64,000 bases of DNA from Alphaproteobacteria bacterium MarineAlpha9_Bin3 (GTDB taxonomy: Bacteria > Pseudomonadota > Alphaproteobacteria > TMED109), in NCBI GenBank assembly GCA_002937655.1, contig PTKH01000001.1, forward strand, positions 62,001-126,000, read 5' to 3'. A program made the translations under genes and the position numbers. Positions 1 through 8,509 of this stretch are shown here, one piece after another. The first letter of the stretch is position 1. The number at the start of each line of letters is the position of its first letter. The notes under the pieces were generated by a model. It saw nothing but the letters and a program-made list of their open reading frames with translations, made no database searches and was not told the DNA's origin.

Positions 1-249
1 AGTTGTAGTTGATTTGGCAAGAATGAGAGATTTTTTTTCATCTTTTTCACATTCTTGAATATTCTCAATTGTTAGCTCACCGCTAGCAATAGGATTTTTA
101 CCTTTTATTCCTGTTGCTACTTCTTCGTCCGCTATACCTTGAACCTCTAAGACATGAAGTCCACAAAAATCTCCAACTTGTTGGAAAGATAATGATGTAT
201 TTTCTACAAGCCAAACTGCAGTTGCTTGAGGCATTAAAGGAATTGTCAT
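1..249 (-). CDS. trcR: TrcR-like cell-cycle regulator (DUF1013), partial
   Basis: This is the first 83 codons of a minus-strand gene that runs off the left edge. The reading frame starts at the ATG complementing 247-249 and stays open to base 1. The translation begins MTIPLMPQATAVWLVENTSL and continues with a cytosine-poor stretch containing CGLHVLEVQGIADEEVA, which I recognise as the N-terminus of the DUF1013 family. Caulobacter TrcR, a regulator linked to the CtrA/GcrA cell-cycle circuit, belongs to this family. The region resembles a helix-turn-helix, so DNA or RNA polymerase contact is plausible but inferred. The gene lies 38 bases downstream of the quinone oxidoreductase in the same orientation, as is usual in alphaproteobacteria. 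The C-terminal part cannot be seen. Confidence 0.85.
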   Translation of the reverse strand, partial: MTIPLMPQATAVWLVENTSLSFQQVGDFCGLHVLEVQGIADEEVATGIKGKNPIASGELTIENIQECEKDEKKSLILAKSTTT

Positions 250-287
250 AATTTATCTCCTAATTTGAATTCATATTAGCGCATAAT

Positions 288-1283
288 TTAGATAGTTAGT
301 ATAATTTTTCCTATATGTTGACTAGATTCTACTAAAGTATGTGCTTTATTTGCATCTTTTAAGTTGTAACTACCATAAATTTGAGGTAATACCACTTTTT
401 TTTCTATTAATGGCCATACTTTTTCATATAATTTTTTTGCAATTAATCCCTTTTCTTCTATTGACCTTGGTCTTAGAGTAGAGCCAGTAACAGTTAACCA
501 TTTTGTTAAAATTGGTAATAAGTTTAATTTATTCTCATATCCACCTTGAAAAGCTATAATGAGTAATTTTCCATTTTTTGATAATATATTTAAATTTTTA
601 TCAAAATAATTTGCACCTATTATATCTAAAATAATATTTATACCTTCATTATTAGTATATTCGTTAATGACCTTCTCAAAGTCATGATTATTATAGTTAA
701 TAGCTAATTCTGCACCAAGTTTTTTCATTTTAATACATTTTTCATCAGAGCCAACTGTAGTAAAGACTTTAGCTCCAAAACTTCTAGCTAATTGTATGGC
801 TGTAGTTCCAATCCCACTTGCTCCTCCATGAATTAAAATTTTATCATTTTTTTTTAATTGTCCTCTATCAAATACATTCGCCCATACTGTAAAGAAAGTT
901 TCGGGAATTGCAGCTGCTTCAACATAAGATAACCCTTTAGGAATAGGCAATGTTTGTTTAATAGGAGCAACACAATAATTAGAATAACCTCCTCCAGATA
1001 CTAATGCACAGACCTTATCTCCAATTTTAAAATTATTATCACTTGGATTTATTGCAACTACCTCTCCTGCCACTTCTAGCCCAGGGATATCACTTGCACC
1101 AGGAGGAGGAGGATAAAGTCCTTGTCTTTGCATAATATCTGGACGATTTACGCCTGCTGCTTTAACTTTAATTAATAATTCATTTTTTTTTATTTTAGGA
1201 GTAACTCTTTTTGTTATTACTAAATTTTCTGGTCCTCCAAACTTTGTAATTTCTACACAATCAATTTCTTTAGGTATTATCAT
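288..1283 (-). CDS. NAD(P)H:quinone oxidoreductase (PIG3/zeta-crystallin type)
   Basis: A 331-residue zinc-independent medium-chain dehydrogenase/reductase that would reduce quinones or enones with NAD(P)H in the cytoplasm. It shows the family N-terminus (KFGGPENLVI), the substrate-domain segment AGVNRPDIMQRQGLYPPPPGASDIPGLEVAGEV (residues about 43-75, read in parts), and the nucleotide-binding glycine motif HGGASGIGTTAIQLA near residue 153. No structural zinc cysteine cluster is seen. The ATG is preceded by an AAAGGA ribosome site. The gene sits between divergent DUF1192 and co-oriented trcR, an arrangement common in alphaproteobacteria. A second, less similar copy lies at 42034-43008. Confidence 0.9.
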   Translation of the reverse strand: MIIPKEIDCVEITKFGGPENLVITKRVTPKIKKNELLIKVKAAGVNRPDIMQRQGLYPPPPGASDIPGLEVAGEVVAINPSDNNFKIGDKVCALVSGGGYSNYCVAPIKQTLPIPKGLSYVEAAAIPETFFTVWANVFDRGQLKKNDKILIHGGASGIGTTAIQLARSFGAKVFTTVGSDEKCIKMKKLGAELAINYNNHDFEKVINEYTNNEGINIILDIIGANYFDKNLNILSKNGKLLIIAFQGGYENKLNLLPILTKWLTVTGSTLRPRSIEEKGLIAKKLYEKVWPLIEKKVVLPQIYGSYNLKDANKAHTLVESSQHIGKIILTI

Positions 1284-1365
1284 AATGTTAAATCCTTTTT
1301 AATTTATAGATTTATAATAAACATTGTATAAAATATGAAGTAAATATATTGTAAAGGTGTAAATA

Positions 1366-1551
1366 ATGGACGAAGAAGATTATAAAAAACCCAAGAAAGC
1401 TATAGAAATAGGCGCTAACATAGATAATTTATCTTTAGATGAATTATCAAATTACATAAACCTTTTGAAGCAAGAAATAAATAGGGTTGAGAATATTAAA
1501 CATGAAAAATATAAAGCTTTAGAATTAGCAAAAGATTATTTTAAAAATTAA
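1366..1551 (+). CDS. DUF1192 family small protein
   Basis: A 61-residue protein matching the short DUF1192 family. It has an N-terminal acidic/lysine-rich tail, a central LSLDELSNYINLLKQEINRVE segment that predicts a coiled coil (about residues 23-43), and an aromatic end (KDYFKN). The biochemical role of this family is not established. It is divergent from the quinone oxidoreductase gene, which is the usual alphaproteobacterial context. It is followed 15 bases later by a thioesterase gene in the same direction, with which it may be co-transcribed. An AAAGGT ribosome site precedes the ATG. Confidence 0.85.
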   Translation: MDEEDYKKPKKAIEIGANIDNLSLDELSNYINLLKQEINRVENIKHEKYKALELAKDYFKN

Positions 1552-1566
1552 AAAGGTAAAATATAA

Positions 1567-2019
1567 ATGTCAGATTTATGGCCACCAGTTAATCCTATGA
1601 GAAAAGATTATATTTGGTGGTGTGATTATGCTACTAGGTGGAGTGATAATGACATATATGGGCATGTAAATAATAACGTTTATTATTCTATGTTTGATAC
1701 TGTTGTTAATTATTTTTTAATTAAACATGCTAATTTTGATCCATTAAAATCGGATTCTATTGGAGTTACTCCAGAAACAAGATGTAGATATTATAAATCA
1801 ATAAAATATCCTGAGACAGTTAATGTAGGAATAAACATAAAAAAACTAGGTACTTCAAGTATTAGATATGAAATAGGTGTATTTAAGCAAGGTGAGGAAG
1901 AACCGTGTGCAGTTGGATATTTTGTACATGTTTATGTGAATAGAGTTAATCAGCAGAAAATAGAACCTATACCATTAAATATATATAAAGCTTGTGAAAA
2001 ATTATTAAATAAGAGTTAA
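1567..2019 (+). CDS. Acyl-CoA thioesterase, hotdog fold (4HBT family)
   Basis: A 150-residue single-domain hotdog-fold thioesterase, expected to hydrolyse acyl-CoA esters in the cytoplasm. The signature is [23 protein letters not shown] (residues about 23-45), where the Asp of the R-x-x-D-x-D-x-x-G-H-V-N motif is the catalytic acid in the 4-hydroxybenzoyl-CoA thioesterase type. Length is normal for YbgC-like enzymes. An AAAGGT site precedes the ATG. The stop codon overlaps the convergent rpmE stop by four bases. The natural substrate cannot be told from sequence. Confidence 0.88.
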   Translation: MSDLWPPVNPMRKDYIWWCDYATRWSDNDIYGHVNNNVYYSMFDTVVNYFLIKHANFDPLKSDSIGVTPETRCRYYKSIKYPETVNVGINIKKLGTSSIRYEIGVFKQGEEEPCAVGYFVHVYVNRVNQQKIEPIPLNIYKACEKLLNKS

Positions 2020-2237
2020 ATCTTTAAACCTGCAAACCTTTTATTAAATTTAGCAACTTGTCCCACGTCATCTCTAACTACAGCAGGACCGCCTGTCCAT
2101 GCAGGATGAGATTTTGAGTCTATATCAAGTTTTAATTTGTCACCAGGTTTACCGTATGTAGAACGCGTTTTAAATTCTGTACCATCAGTCATTTGAACTG
2201 TTATTTCATGGTAATCTGGGTGTGTATCTTTTTTCAT
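2016..2237 (-). CDS. rpmE: 50S ribosomal protein L31
   Basis: A 73-residue ribosomal protein L31, a surface protein of the large subunit that bridges to the 30S head. It begins [19 protein letters not shown] and carries the conserved [10 protein letters not shown] block (residues about 42-51) and a C-terminal FNKRFAGL. The zinc-binding CxxC pairs found in the C+ form are absent, so this is the zinc-independent form that alphaproteobacteria usually carry. An AGGATAA ribosome site lies upstream of the ATG. The gene stands alone between convergent thioesterase and divergent pip. Confidence 0.95.
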   Translation of the reverse strand: MKKDTHPDYHEITVQMTDGTEFKTRSTYGKPGDKLKLDIDSKSHPAWTGGPAVVRDDVGQVAKFNKRFAGLKI

Positions 2238-2350
2238 AATATAATTATCCTAATATAATATATGTATTACTTATTTATTATATAAATAAATCTTAAAACA
2301 GATTACTATTTACTAGAACTTTGATATTTATGCAAGTAAGGAAGTATAAA

Positions 2351-3322
2351 ATGTCTATGATACAAGATAAAAATTTTCCACAACCTTATGAAAAATGTTT
2401 TCTTGAGGTAGGTGATGGACATAAAGTATATGTTGAAAAAATAGGTAATCCTAAAGGCATACCATTTATTTTTCTTCATGGTGGGCCAGGCAGTGGCTGT
2501 CAAAATAATCAGCGATCGTTATTTAATCTTGAAAATTCAAATGTTATATTATTTGATCAAAGAGGTGCGGGTAAATCTGAACCTAAAAGGTCTTTATATA
2601 AAAATACTACACAAAACTTAATAGCTGATATGGAAGAAATAAGAAAAAAATTCAATATAAAAAAATGGTCTATAGTAGGAGGAAGTTGGGGTTCTACTCT
2701 AGGTTTAGCATATACAGAAAAATATAGAGACAGTGTGGAGGGCCTTGTTTTAAGATCAGTATTTTTAGGAACTGATAATAATGTTAATTGGGCATTTGAA
2801 AAAGCCGCAAAAACTTTCAGACCTGAATTATGGAATAAGTGGATAAGATTATTAGATATTGAAGAAAGAAAAAACCCTATTGAAGCATATGGTAAGCGTT
2901 TAGAGTCTTCAGATATAAAAATATCTAATTCAGCGGCGTTAGCTTGGTCTCTCTATGAATCTATTTTATCACAATTAAGTAGTGATATTTTATTTCCTAA
3001 ATCATTTATGGACGAAATTTTCATAAATTCATCCGCTGATCCTAATACACCTTTTTTTGAGTGGCATTACATAAAAAATAACTTTTTTTTAGAGGATAAT
3101 GAGTTAATTAAAAATGCATATAAATTAAATGGTATTCCCGGAAGTATAGTTCAAGGAAGGTATGATCTTTTATGCCCAGTTATCAATGCTTATGAAATAG
3201 CGATGAAATGGAAAACTTGTGATTTAATTATTGTAGATGAAGGAGCTCATTCTGCAAATTCTGATCCTATGAGAGAGAAGCTAGTAAAAGCCATAAATGA
3301 TCTTACAAATAAATTAATATAG
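2351..3322 (+). CDS. pip: Proline iminopeptidase
   Basis: An alpha/beta-hydrolase aminopeptidase of family S33, about 323 residues, that removes N-terminal proline from peptides in the cytoplasm. The frame is open from 2321, but I chose the ATG at 2351 because a GGAAG ribosome site lies just upstream and the protein then has normal family length. Visible motifs are HGGPGSG (oxyanion region), FDQRGAGKS, the nucleophile elbow GGSWGST, and a C-terminal acid/His region (GRYDLLCP, then EGAHSAN). It stands alone, divergent from rpmE. Confidence 0.93.
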   Translation: MSMIQDKNFPQPYEKCFLEVGDGHKVYVEKIGNPKGIPFIFLHGGPGSGCQNNQRSLFNLENSNVILFDQRGAGKSEPKRSLYKNTTQNLIADMEEIRKKFNIKKWSIVGGSWGSTLGLAYTEKYRDSVEGLVLRSVFLGTDNNVNWAFEKAAKTFRPELWNKWIRLLDIEERKNPIEAYGKRLESSDIKISNSAALAWSLYESILSQLSSDILFPKSFMDEIFINSSADPNTPFFEWHYIKNNFFLEDNELIKNAYKLNGIPGSIVQGRYDLLCPVINAYEIAMKWKTCDLIIVDEGAHSANSDPMREKLVKAINDLTNKLI

Positions 3323-3390
3323 GTTTAAATAGCTAAATAAATGATGTAGAAATTTACATATTAATTAAAAAGTTGGATTAGGAAATTTTA

Positions 3391-5955
3391 TTGTTCAAAC
3401 TTATAAATTTTGTTTTTTTTATATTATTTTATTTTTCTAGTATATCCTTTGCGGAAGATAGTTTGAATATCATAACTACTAAACTCAAAAAGGGCGATAC
3501 TTTTTATAAAGTGTTTTCAGAAATGAAAATAAATAAACTTGATGCAAATTTATTTATAGCTTCTTTGCAAAGAAAATTAGATCTTAAAAGAATGCCCACT
3601 GGACAAAAAATTAAGTTTTATTTTTTAAATAGCTCTAATGTATTAATAGCTGTAGCTGTACCATTAAAAAATAATGTTAACGTATTAACATGGAGAAAGG
3701 ATGATAATATAAGTTCCTCAAAAATTAGTGATAATTTATTAAATGATAGAGTTAAAGCAATAATTAATTCAGAAGATTTTATTCCTAAGCCTGGTTTACA
3801 TAGAATAATTGTAAGTAGAGGGGATAATTTAACAAAATTACTTTCAAATGCTTCAGTAAGTATTGGTGAAATTCAGAATATTATTCAGGTAGTATCCGAG
3901 GTATTGGATTTACGTAAATTAAGACCTAACGACGTAATTGAATTGTTATATATAGCTAAATCTGAAGGAGTGTTTTTAGATAAAGTAATTTTAACTATGA
4001 GCGGTAAAAATATAATTATTAAAAAAGATAGCTTTCAAGTTTTTAGAATAAAAGAGAATGAAAAAAGTAACAATGATGCAAATATTAAAGATCAAAAAAC
4101 AATAAAAAAGACAATTGTTAATCAAGATTTAATCCTAGGCCAATTGAGAGAGTTCGGTTGGAGTAGAAAAGAAGCTAGAGAGGCATTGGATGCATTTTCA
4201 ACTGTTTATGACCCTCAAAAAATTAATAAAAATACAGAAGTAATTTTTCCAAATGATAGGAGAGTTAAAGCTTTTTCTATAATGCTAGATAATAATTCTA
4301 TGATTTTAGTCCAAGAAATTAAAAATGGTGATTTTTTGGCTCAGAAGTTAACTTCAAAAAAAGCTAAAGCTATAATTTCAAATTTAAAAATCACTGAGAA
4401 AAGCGAGTTAAGTATTAATAAAGAAAATATAAAAAAAAATAAAAATAATGAAACTGCACAAGAAATAAAAGCTGATGATCTGTATTTTAAAACAAATTTA
4501 ATAGAAGGAAAAATCTCAAAAGGAGATACTTTAATATCTAGATTATTAGCTTTAGGAGAAAAACAATCAACTATAATGATGGCTCTTAAGTCTCTCTCAA
4601 AAAAAATGAATCCAGATCTAGTTAGAGCGGGGAGCACTCTTATAGTCGCATTAGATAGAACAGCAAAACCTATGCGAGGTTTCTTTATTACTAAAAAACA
4701 AAATGATGGTTATTTAGTTATACTTGATAAAAATATATATACTGTAACAAAATCTAATATTTTAAAGGCTAAAATTGAGTTAGCTAAATTGGTTAAGCCT
4801 AATCTTATTGAAAGAAAGAAAAATATAGAAATTATACCTGAGTGGAAAGATTCTAGCTTAGTTAAGCCATTTAAATATAATGTGAAAATATTTACTTTTA
4901 AAAGAGGAGATACTTTATCTCATGCATTTTCAAGTATTAATGTTTCAGAGAGAGATAATTTTGGATTTATAAATAAATTACAAAATGAGTTTGACCCAAG
5001 AAAGATAAAAATAGGTAATAAAATGAAACTCTATTTAAATAAAGAAGATCCTAAGCTAGTTGAGGGGATTGCTTTACACTTAGATAAGGTAAAGTCCATA
5101 GAAGTTTTTAAGATCAATAATAATTATATTTTAAATAAATATAAAGAACCAGTGATTATAACTTTTCATAAAGTTTCAGGTGAAATTAATAATAGTTTAT
5201 ATATATCAGCAAAAAAAGCAGGGCTTCCTATATCTGTTCTTATGGAGGTTGTAAAAATTTATTCTTTTGATGTTGATTTTCAAAGAGAAATTAAATCAGG
5301 TGATGCTTTTGAGGTTTTATATCAAATATATAACAATAAATCTGGAGAGGTTGTAAGAAATGGTCCTGTCTTAAGGTCCGTTTTAGTATTAGGTGGAGAA
5401 AGATTACCTCTGTATAGATATGAGTATGAAAAAGATTACTTTGATTATTTTGATTCTGAGGCGAATAGTGCAAGAAAAGCTCTTATGAGAACTCCTTTAG
5501 ATGGCGCCAGGATATCATCAGTATTTGGTAAACGTAAACATCCTATATTAGGTTACACCAAAATGCATAAGGGTGTAGATTTCGCTGCTCCTAGAAATAC
5601 GCCTGTATTTGCAGCAGGTGATGGAGTGATTGAGTATGCTAAGAGGAATGGTGGCTATGGTGAATATATTCGTATTAGACATAATTCAGAATATAAAACA
5701 GCATACGCCCATTTAGCACGTTTTGCAGAAAGTATAAGGCAAGGAAAAAGAGTTAAACAAGGAGATATAATAGGTTATGTTGGAACTACTGGAAGATCGA
5801 CAGGGCCTCATTTACATTATGAAATAATATTTAGAAATAAGCAGGTTAATCCATTAAAAGTTAGAATGCCTAAGGAACTAAAATTAAATAATGAGGATTA
5901 TGATTCTTTTATTATTGAAAGAAATAAATTGGACAATATATGGGATAGTCTATGA
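3391..5955 (+). CDS. Exported M23-family murein endopeptidase with repeated LysM/OapA-like units
   Basis: An 854-residue exported zinc metallopeptidase likely to cleave peptidoglycan cross-links in the periplasm. A hydrophobic signal segment covers residues 1-21, ending SISFAED. The catalytic M23 (lysostaphin/LytM) domain spans about 700-825, with zinc or catalytic residues H726, D730 (MHKGVDFAAP), H774 (AYAHL), and H807/H809 (GPHLHYE). Between them lie about six related units, four beginning K/R-G-D-T/N-L/F (at about 34, 143, 377, 505), one near 250-286 and one at 600-650. Start is TTG with a GGATTAGGAA site. At 854 residues it is about twice the size of MepM-type enzymes of around 440. It is convergent with the DUF4167 gene. 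Confidence 0.88.
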   Translation: MFKLINFVFFILFYFSSISFAEDSLNIITTKLKKGDTFYKVFSEMKINKLDANLFIASLQRKLDLKRMPTGQKIKFYFLNSSNVLIAVAVPLKNNVNVLTWRKDDNISSSKISDNLLNDRVKAIINSEDFIPKPGLHRIIVSRGDNLTKLLSNASVSIGEIQNIIQVVSEVLDLRKLRPNDVIELLYIAKSEGVFLDKVILTMSGKNIIIKKDSFQVFRIKENEKSNNDANIKDQKTIKKTIVNQDLILGQLREFGWSRKEAREALDAFSTVYDPQKINKNTEVIFPNDRRVKAFSIMLDNNSMILVQEIKNGDFLAQKLTSKKAKAIISNLKITEKSELSINKENIKKNKNNETAQEIKADDLYFKTNLIEGKISKGDTLISRLLALGEKQSTIMMALKSLSKKMNPDLVRAGSTLIVALDRTAKPMRGFFITKKQNDGYLVILDKNIYTVTKSNILKAKIELAKLVKPNLIERKKNIEIIPEWKDSSLVKPFKYNVKIFTFKRGDTLSHAFSSINVSERDNFGFINKLQNEFDPRKIKIGNKMKLYLNKEDPKLVEGIALHLDKVKSIEVFKINNNYILNKYKEPVIITFHKVSGEINNSLYISAKKAGLPISVLMEVVKIYSFDVDFQREIKSGDAFEVLYQIYNNKSGEVVRNGPVLRSVLVLGGERLPLYRYEYEKDYFDYFDSEANSARKALMRTPLDGARISSVFGKRKHPILGYTKMHKGVDFAAPRNTPVFAAGDGVIEYAKRNGGYGEYIRIRHNSEYKTAYAHLARFAESIRQGKRVKQGDIIGYVGTTGRSTGPHLHYEIIFRNKQVNPLKVRMPKELKLNNEDYDSFIIERNKLDNIWDSL

Positions 5956-5964
5956 TATGCAGCT

Positions 5965-6387
5965 TTATTTATCTTGAGTATCATCTTTAGAATTAGTTTT
6001 AGAGTTATTACTTTTAGATATTGCTTCTTCTTTATTTTTTACTTCATTTTTTTCATCTAGTTTAATTTTATCTTTTTCAGTATTAATCTTATCTTTATGA
6101 ATATTTACAACATTTTTTTGTTTTTTATCAATTTGATTATTTTGAGAAAGTTTATGAACTCTATGATAATGCTCTGCATGTTGGAAATAATATTCAGCTT
6201 TAATTATATCTCCAGATGTAATAGCATCTCTAGCTAGAGATTGATATTTTTCATGTACTTGTATTGCATTACCTTTAATTTTATTTTCTTTATTATTTTC
6301 ATAAGGGTTCATTTTTTGAGAACTATTATTTCTCCTAGAATTATTATTTCTACTTCTATGTCTTTTGGGAGTATTTGATACTCTCAT
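5965..6387 (-). CDS. DUF4167 domain protein, putative RNA-associated
   Basis: A 140-residue basic then charged protein. The N-terminus is Arg/Asn/Ser-rich (TPKRHRSRNNNSRRNN), and residues about 36-80 carry the family core KGNAIQVHEKYQSLARDAITSGD followed by AEYYFQHAEHYHRV. The C-terminal 55 residues are a lysine/glutamate-rich, low-complexity tail. DUF4167 proteins are common in alphaproteobacteria next to prmC and prfA, as here. The composition suggests nucleic-acid contact, but no function is established. It is shorter than many relatives because the tail is reduced. Confidence 0.85.
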   Translation of the reverse strand: MRVSNTPKRHRSRNNNSRRNNSSQKMNPYENNKENKIKGNAIQVHEKYQSLARDAITSGDIIKAEYYFQHAEHYHRVHKLSQNNQIDKKQKNVVNIHKDKINTEKDKIKLDEKNEVKNKEEAISKSNNSKTNSKDDTQDK

Positions 6388-6530
6388 ACTATTTTCCTTC
6401 TTTACAGATTAATTTACTAAAATTAATAAACAGCTTTTATAATTATTTCTGTTTAAAATTTAAGGGATTATTTCTAAAAAGATTTATTAAATTTAAATAT
6501 CAATTCTTAGAGCCTATATTCTATCTATAT

Positions 6531-6555
6531 AAGAAAATTTGCCAAGTATTTTCTT
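6531..6555. other. Small A/T-rich inverted repeat between prmC and DUF4167
   Basis: The arms AAGAAAA and TTTTCTT flank an 11-base loop in the 178-base gap between the minus-strand prmC end and the DUF4167 start. A T-rich stretch follows on the plus strand, but neither neighbouring gene is transcribed in that direction here, so I do not call it a terminator. The remainder of the gap is featureless A/T-rich sequence that presumably holds the DUF4167 promoter. Confidence 0.3.
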
Positions 6556-6565
6556 ATTTTTATTT

Positions 6566-7417
6566 TTAAAATGCTGTTGCAATCATAATTCTTTTATTTC
6601 CAGATATATCTTTAATTGTTTCTTCTAATGTAAACTTATTATTATATAAAATAAATTTTAATTTTTCTGATTGGTCGAATCCAATTTCTAAAGCTATCAT
6701 AGCATTCTTTTTCATTACTTTCCTTGCCAGAGGTAAAAAACTTCTAAATGAATCTAAGCCATCTATTCCCCCTTGCAATGCTATAAGAGGTTCATATTTC
6801 TTAATACTATGATTTAAGTTTTTAATATGTTCATTTGCAATATATGGAGGGTTACATGTAACAATATCAAACGTATTATTCTTTAATCCTTCTACCCAAT
6901 TAGAATTAAGTAATTGAGCTCTATGGATAATATTTAATTTAGTTAAATTTGTATAAGCTACCTTTAAAGCATCAATGCTTATATCTGTTCCTATACCTAA
7001 TGCATTTGGTAATTCCTGTAATAAACTAGCTAATATTATTCCTGAACCTACACCTATATCTAATATATTTAATGCCGTATTTTTATTAGAATTATATTTT
7101 AAAACTACTTCTATAAGTCCTTCTGTTTCAGGTCTTGGAATTAATACATTATTATTTACATAAAATTTATTTTTATAAAAATTTACAGCCCCTGTAAGAT
7201 ATGCGAAAGGTTCTCCTTTTGCTCTCCTCATCGCAAGCTTATAAATATTATTTTTTTGCCTTGGACTTACTTCTTTTTCAGTCTCTAGCAAGAATATTTC
7301 TAAATTAGAACATAAAACATGACAAATTAGTAATTTAGATTCTTTCAATGGTTCTTCAATGTTAGCTTTTTTTAAAATTTGTTGTATTTCTAATAAAATA
7401 TTAGATAGTTTCATCAT
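6566..7417 (-). CDS. prmC: Release-factor glutamine methyltransferase
   Basis: A 283-residue SAM-dependent methyltransferase that modifies the GGQ glutamine of peptide-chain release factors. The N-terminal helical domain covers about 1-80. The SAM motif ILDIGVGSGIILASLL is near residue 119 and the catalytic NPPY is in VTCNPPYIANEH near 188. It directly follows prfA, whose product is its substrate, with only three bases between the prfA stop and the prmC ATG, so the two are surely co-transcribed. Two adjacent ATG codons are possible starts; the upstream one is given. Confidence 0.95.
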   Translation of the reverse strand: MMKLSNILLEIQQILKKANIEEPLKESKLLICHVLCSNLEIFLLETEKEVSPRQKNNIYKLAMRRAKGEPFAYLTGAVNFYKNKFYVNNNVLIPRPETEGLIEVVLKYNSNKNTALNILDIGVGSGIILASLLQELPNALGIGTDISIDALKVAYTNLTKLNIIHRAQLLNSNWVEGLKNNTFDIVTCNPPYIANEHIKNLNHSIKKYEPLIALQGGIDGLDSFRSFLPLARKVMKKNAMIALEIGFDQSEKLKFILYNNKFTLEETIKDISGNKRIMIATAF

Positions 7418-7420
7418 TCT

Positions 7421-8509
7421 TTAATTATTATCAGAAAGCTGAGAAAGTCTGTCACTTTCTTCTTGTACTAATAATACATCAATAATTTCATTTAGACGAT
7501 TTCCAGAAAGAACTTCATCAATTCTATTTAATGATAATTGAACTCTATGATCAGTAATTCGATCTTGAGGATAATTATAGGTCCTTATTCTTTCGGACCT
7601 ATCACCTGACCCAACTAGCAATTTTCTTTTTTCACTTCTCTCAGAATCTCTCATTTCTTTTTCATTAGTATAAAGCTTCGCTCTAAGCATTTCTAAAGCT
7701 TTTGCTTTATTTTTATGTTGAGATTTACCATCTTGGCATTGTGTAACTGTTCCCGTAGGAATATGTGTTATTCTTACAGCACTTTCCGTTTTATTTACAT
7801 GCTGACCACCGGCTCCTTGCGCTCTGTATGTATCTATTCTTAAATCACTTATATTAATATCTATATCCACCTCTTCTGCTACAGGTAGTATAGCAACTGT
7901 AGCAGCAGAAGTATGAATTCTTCCTTGAGTTTCTGTTAAAGGAATTCTTTGTACTCTATGAACACCGCTCTCAAATTTTAACCTACCAAACACATTATTG
8001 CCTGATATTTTTATAGATGCTTCCTTACAACCACCTATATCATTTTCTGATAAAGATAATATTTCTATATTCCATTTTTGAATTTCAGAATATCTAGAAT
8101 ACATTTTTAATAAATTGCTTCCAAACAATGCTGCTTCATCTCCACCTGTTCCAGCTCTAATTTCAAGTATTGCATTTCTATTATCATCTGGATCTTTAGG
8201 AATAAGTAATTTTTGAGTTTTTTCATTTAGGTGCTCTAAATTTTTTTTTAAATTATTAATTTCAATTAAAGCTTCATCCCTTAATAATGGATCAGTTTCT
8301 TTATCATCTAGTATTTCTTGTGCTCCATCTATTTCTTTTTGGCAGTTTTTTAATTCGTTTATAGCTGACACAATTGGAGACAACTCTGCATGCTCTTTGG
8401 ATAAATCCATTCTTATATTTACATCTATTTCATTGTCAGATAATTGTGATTCTATCTCAGAAAATTTGTTTATAATTTCTTCAAGCCTATTTTTTAAAAC
8501 TGGTATCAT
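7421..8509 (-). CDS. prfA: Peptide chain release factor 1
   Basis: A 362-residue class I release factor that recognises UAA and UAG stop codons. The peptidyl-hydrolysis motif is visible in GAGGQHVNKTESAVRITHIPTG (read in parts, about residues 231-252), including the methylated GGQ. The acidic N-terminal domain, the anticodon-mimic region and the C-terminal helix are present and length is normal. The ATG begins immediately after the hisS stop, with no intergenic base, so translation is probably coupled. It lies in the lysC-rodZ-ispG-hisS-prfA-prmC run. Confidence 0.96.
   Translation of the reverse strand: MIPVLKNRLEEIINKFSEIESQLSDNEIDVNIRMDLSKEHAELSPIVSAINELKNCQKEIDGAQEILDDKETDPLLRDEALIEINNLKKNLEHLNEKTQKLLIPKDPDDNRNAILEIRAGTGGDEAALFGSNLLKMYSRYSEIQKWNIEILSLSENDIGGCKEASIKISGNNVFGRLKFESGVHRVQRIPLTETQGRIHTSAATVAILPVAEEVDIDINISDLRIDTYRAQGAGGQHVNKTESAVRITHIPTGTVTQCQDGKSQHKNKAKALEMLRAKLYTNEKEMRDSERSEKRKLLVGSGDRSERIRTYNYPQDRITDHRVQLSLNRIDEVLSGNRLNEIIDVLLVQEESDRLSQLSDNN

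Noticed and set aside
2271-2289. Inverted repeat TTATTTAT-TAT-ATAAATAA between rpmE and pip
   Set aside because: It is entirely A/T, has no T-run or GC core, and lies between divergent genes. It is expected by chance at this composition.
6375-6569. A 64-codon plus-strand open frame between DUF4167 and prmC
   Set aside because: No ribosome site, composition of random A/T-rich sequence (Phe/Lys/Leu/Tyr), and it overlaps the start of DUF4167 on the opposite strand. Long open frames arise by chance at this base composition.
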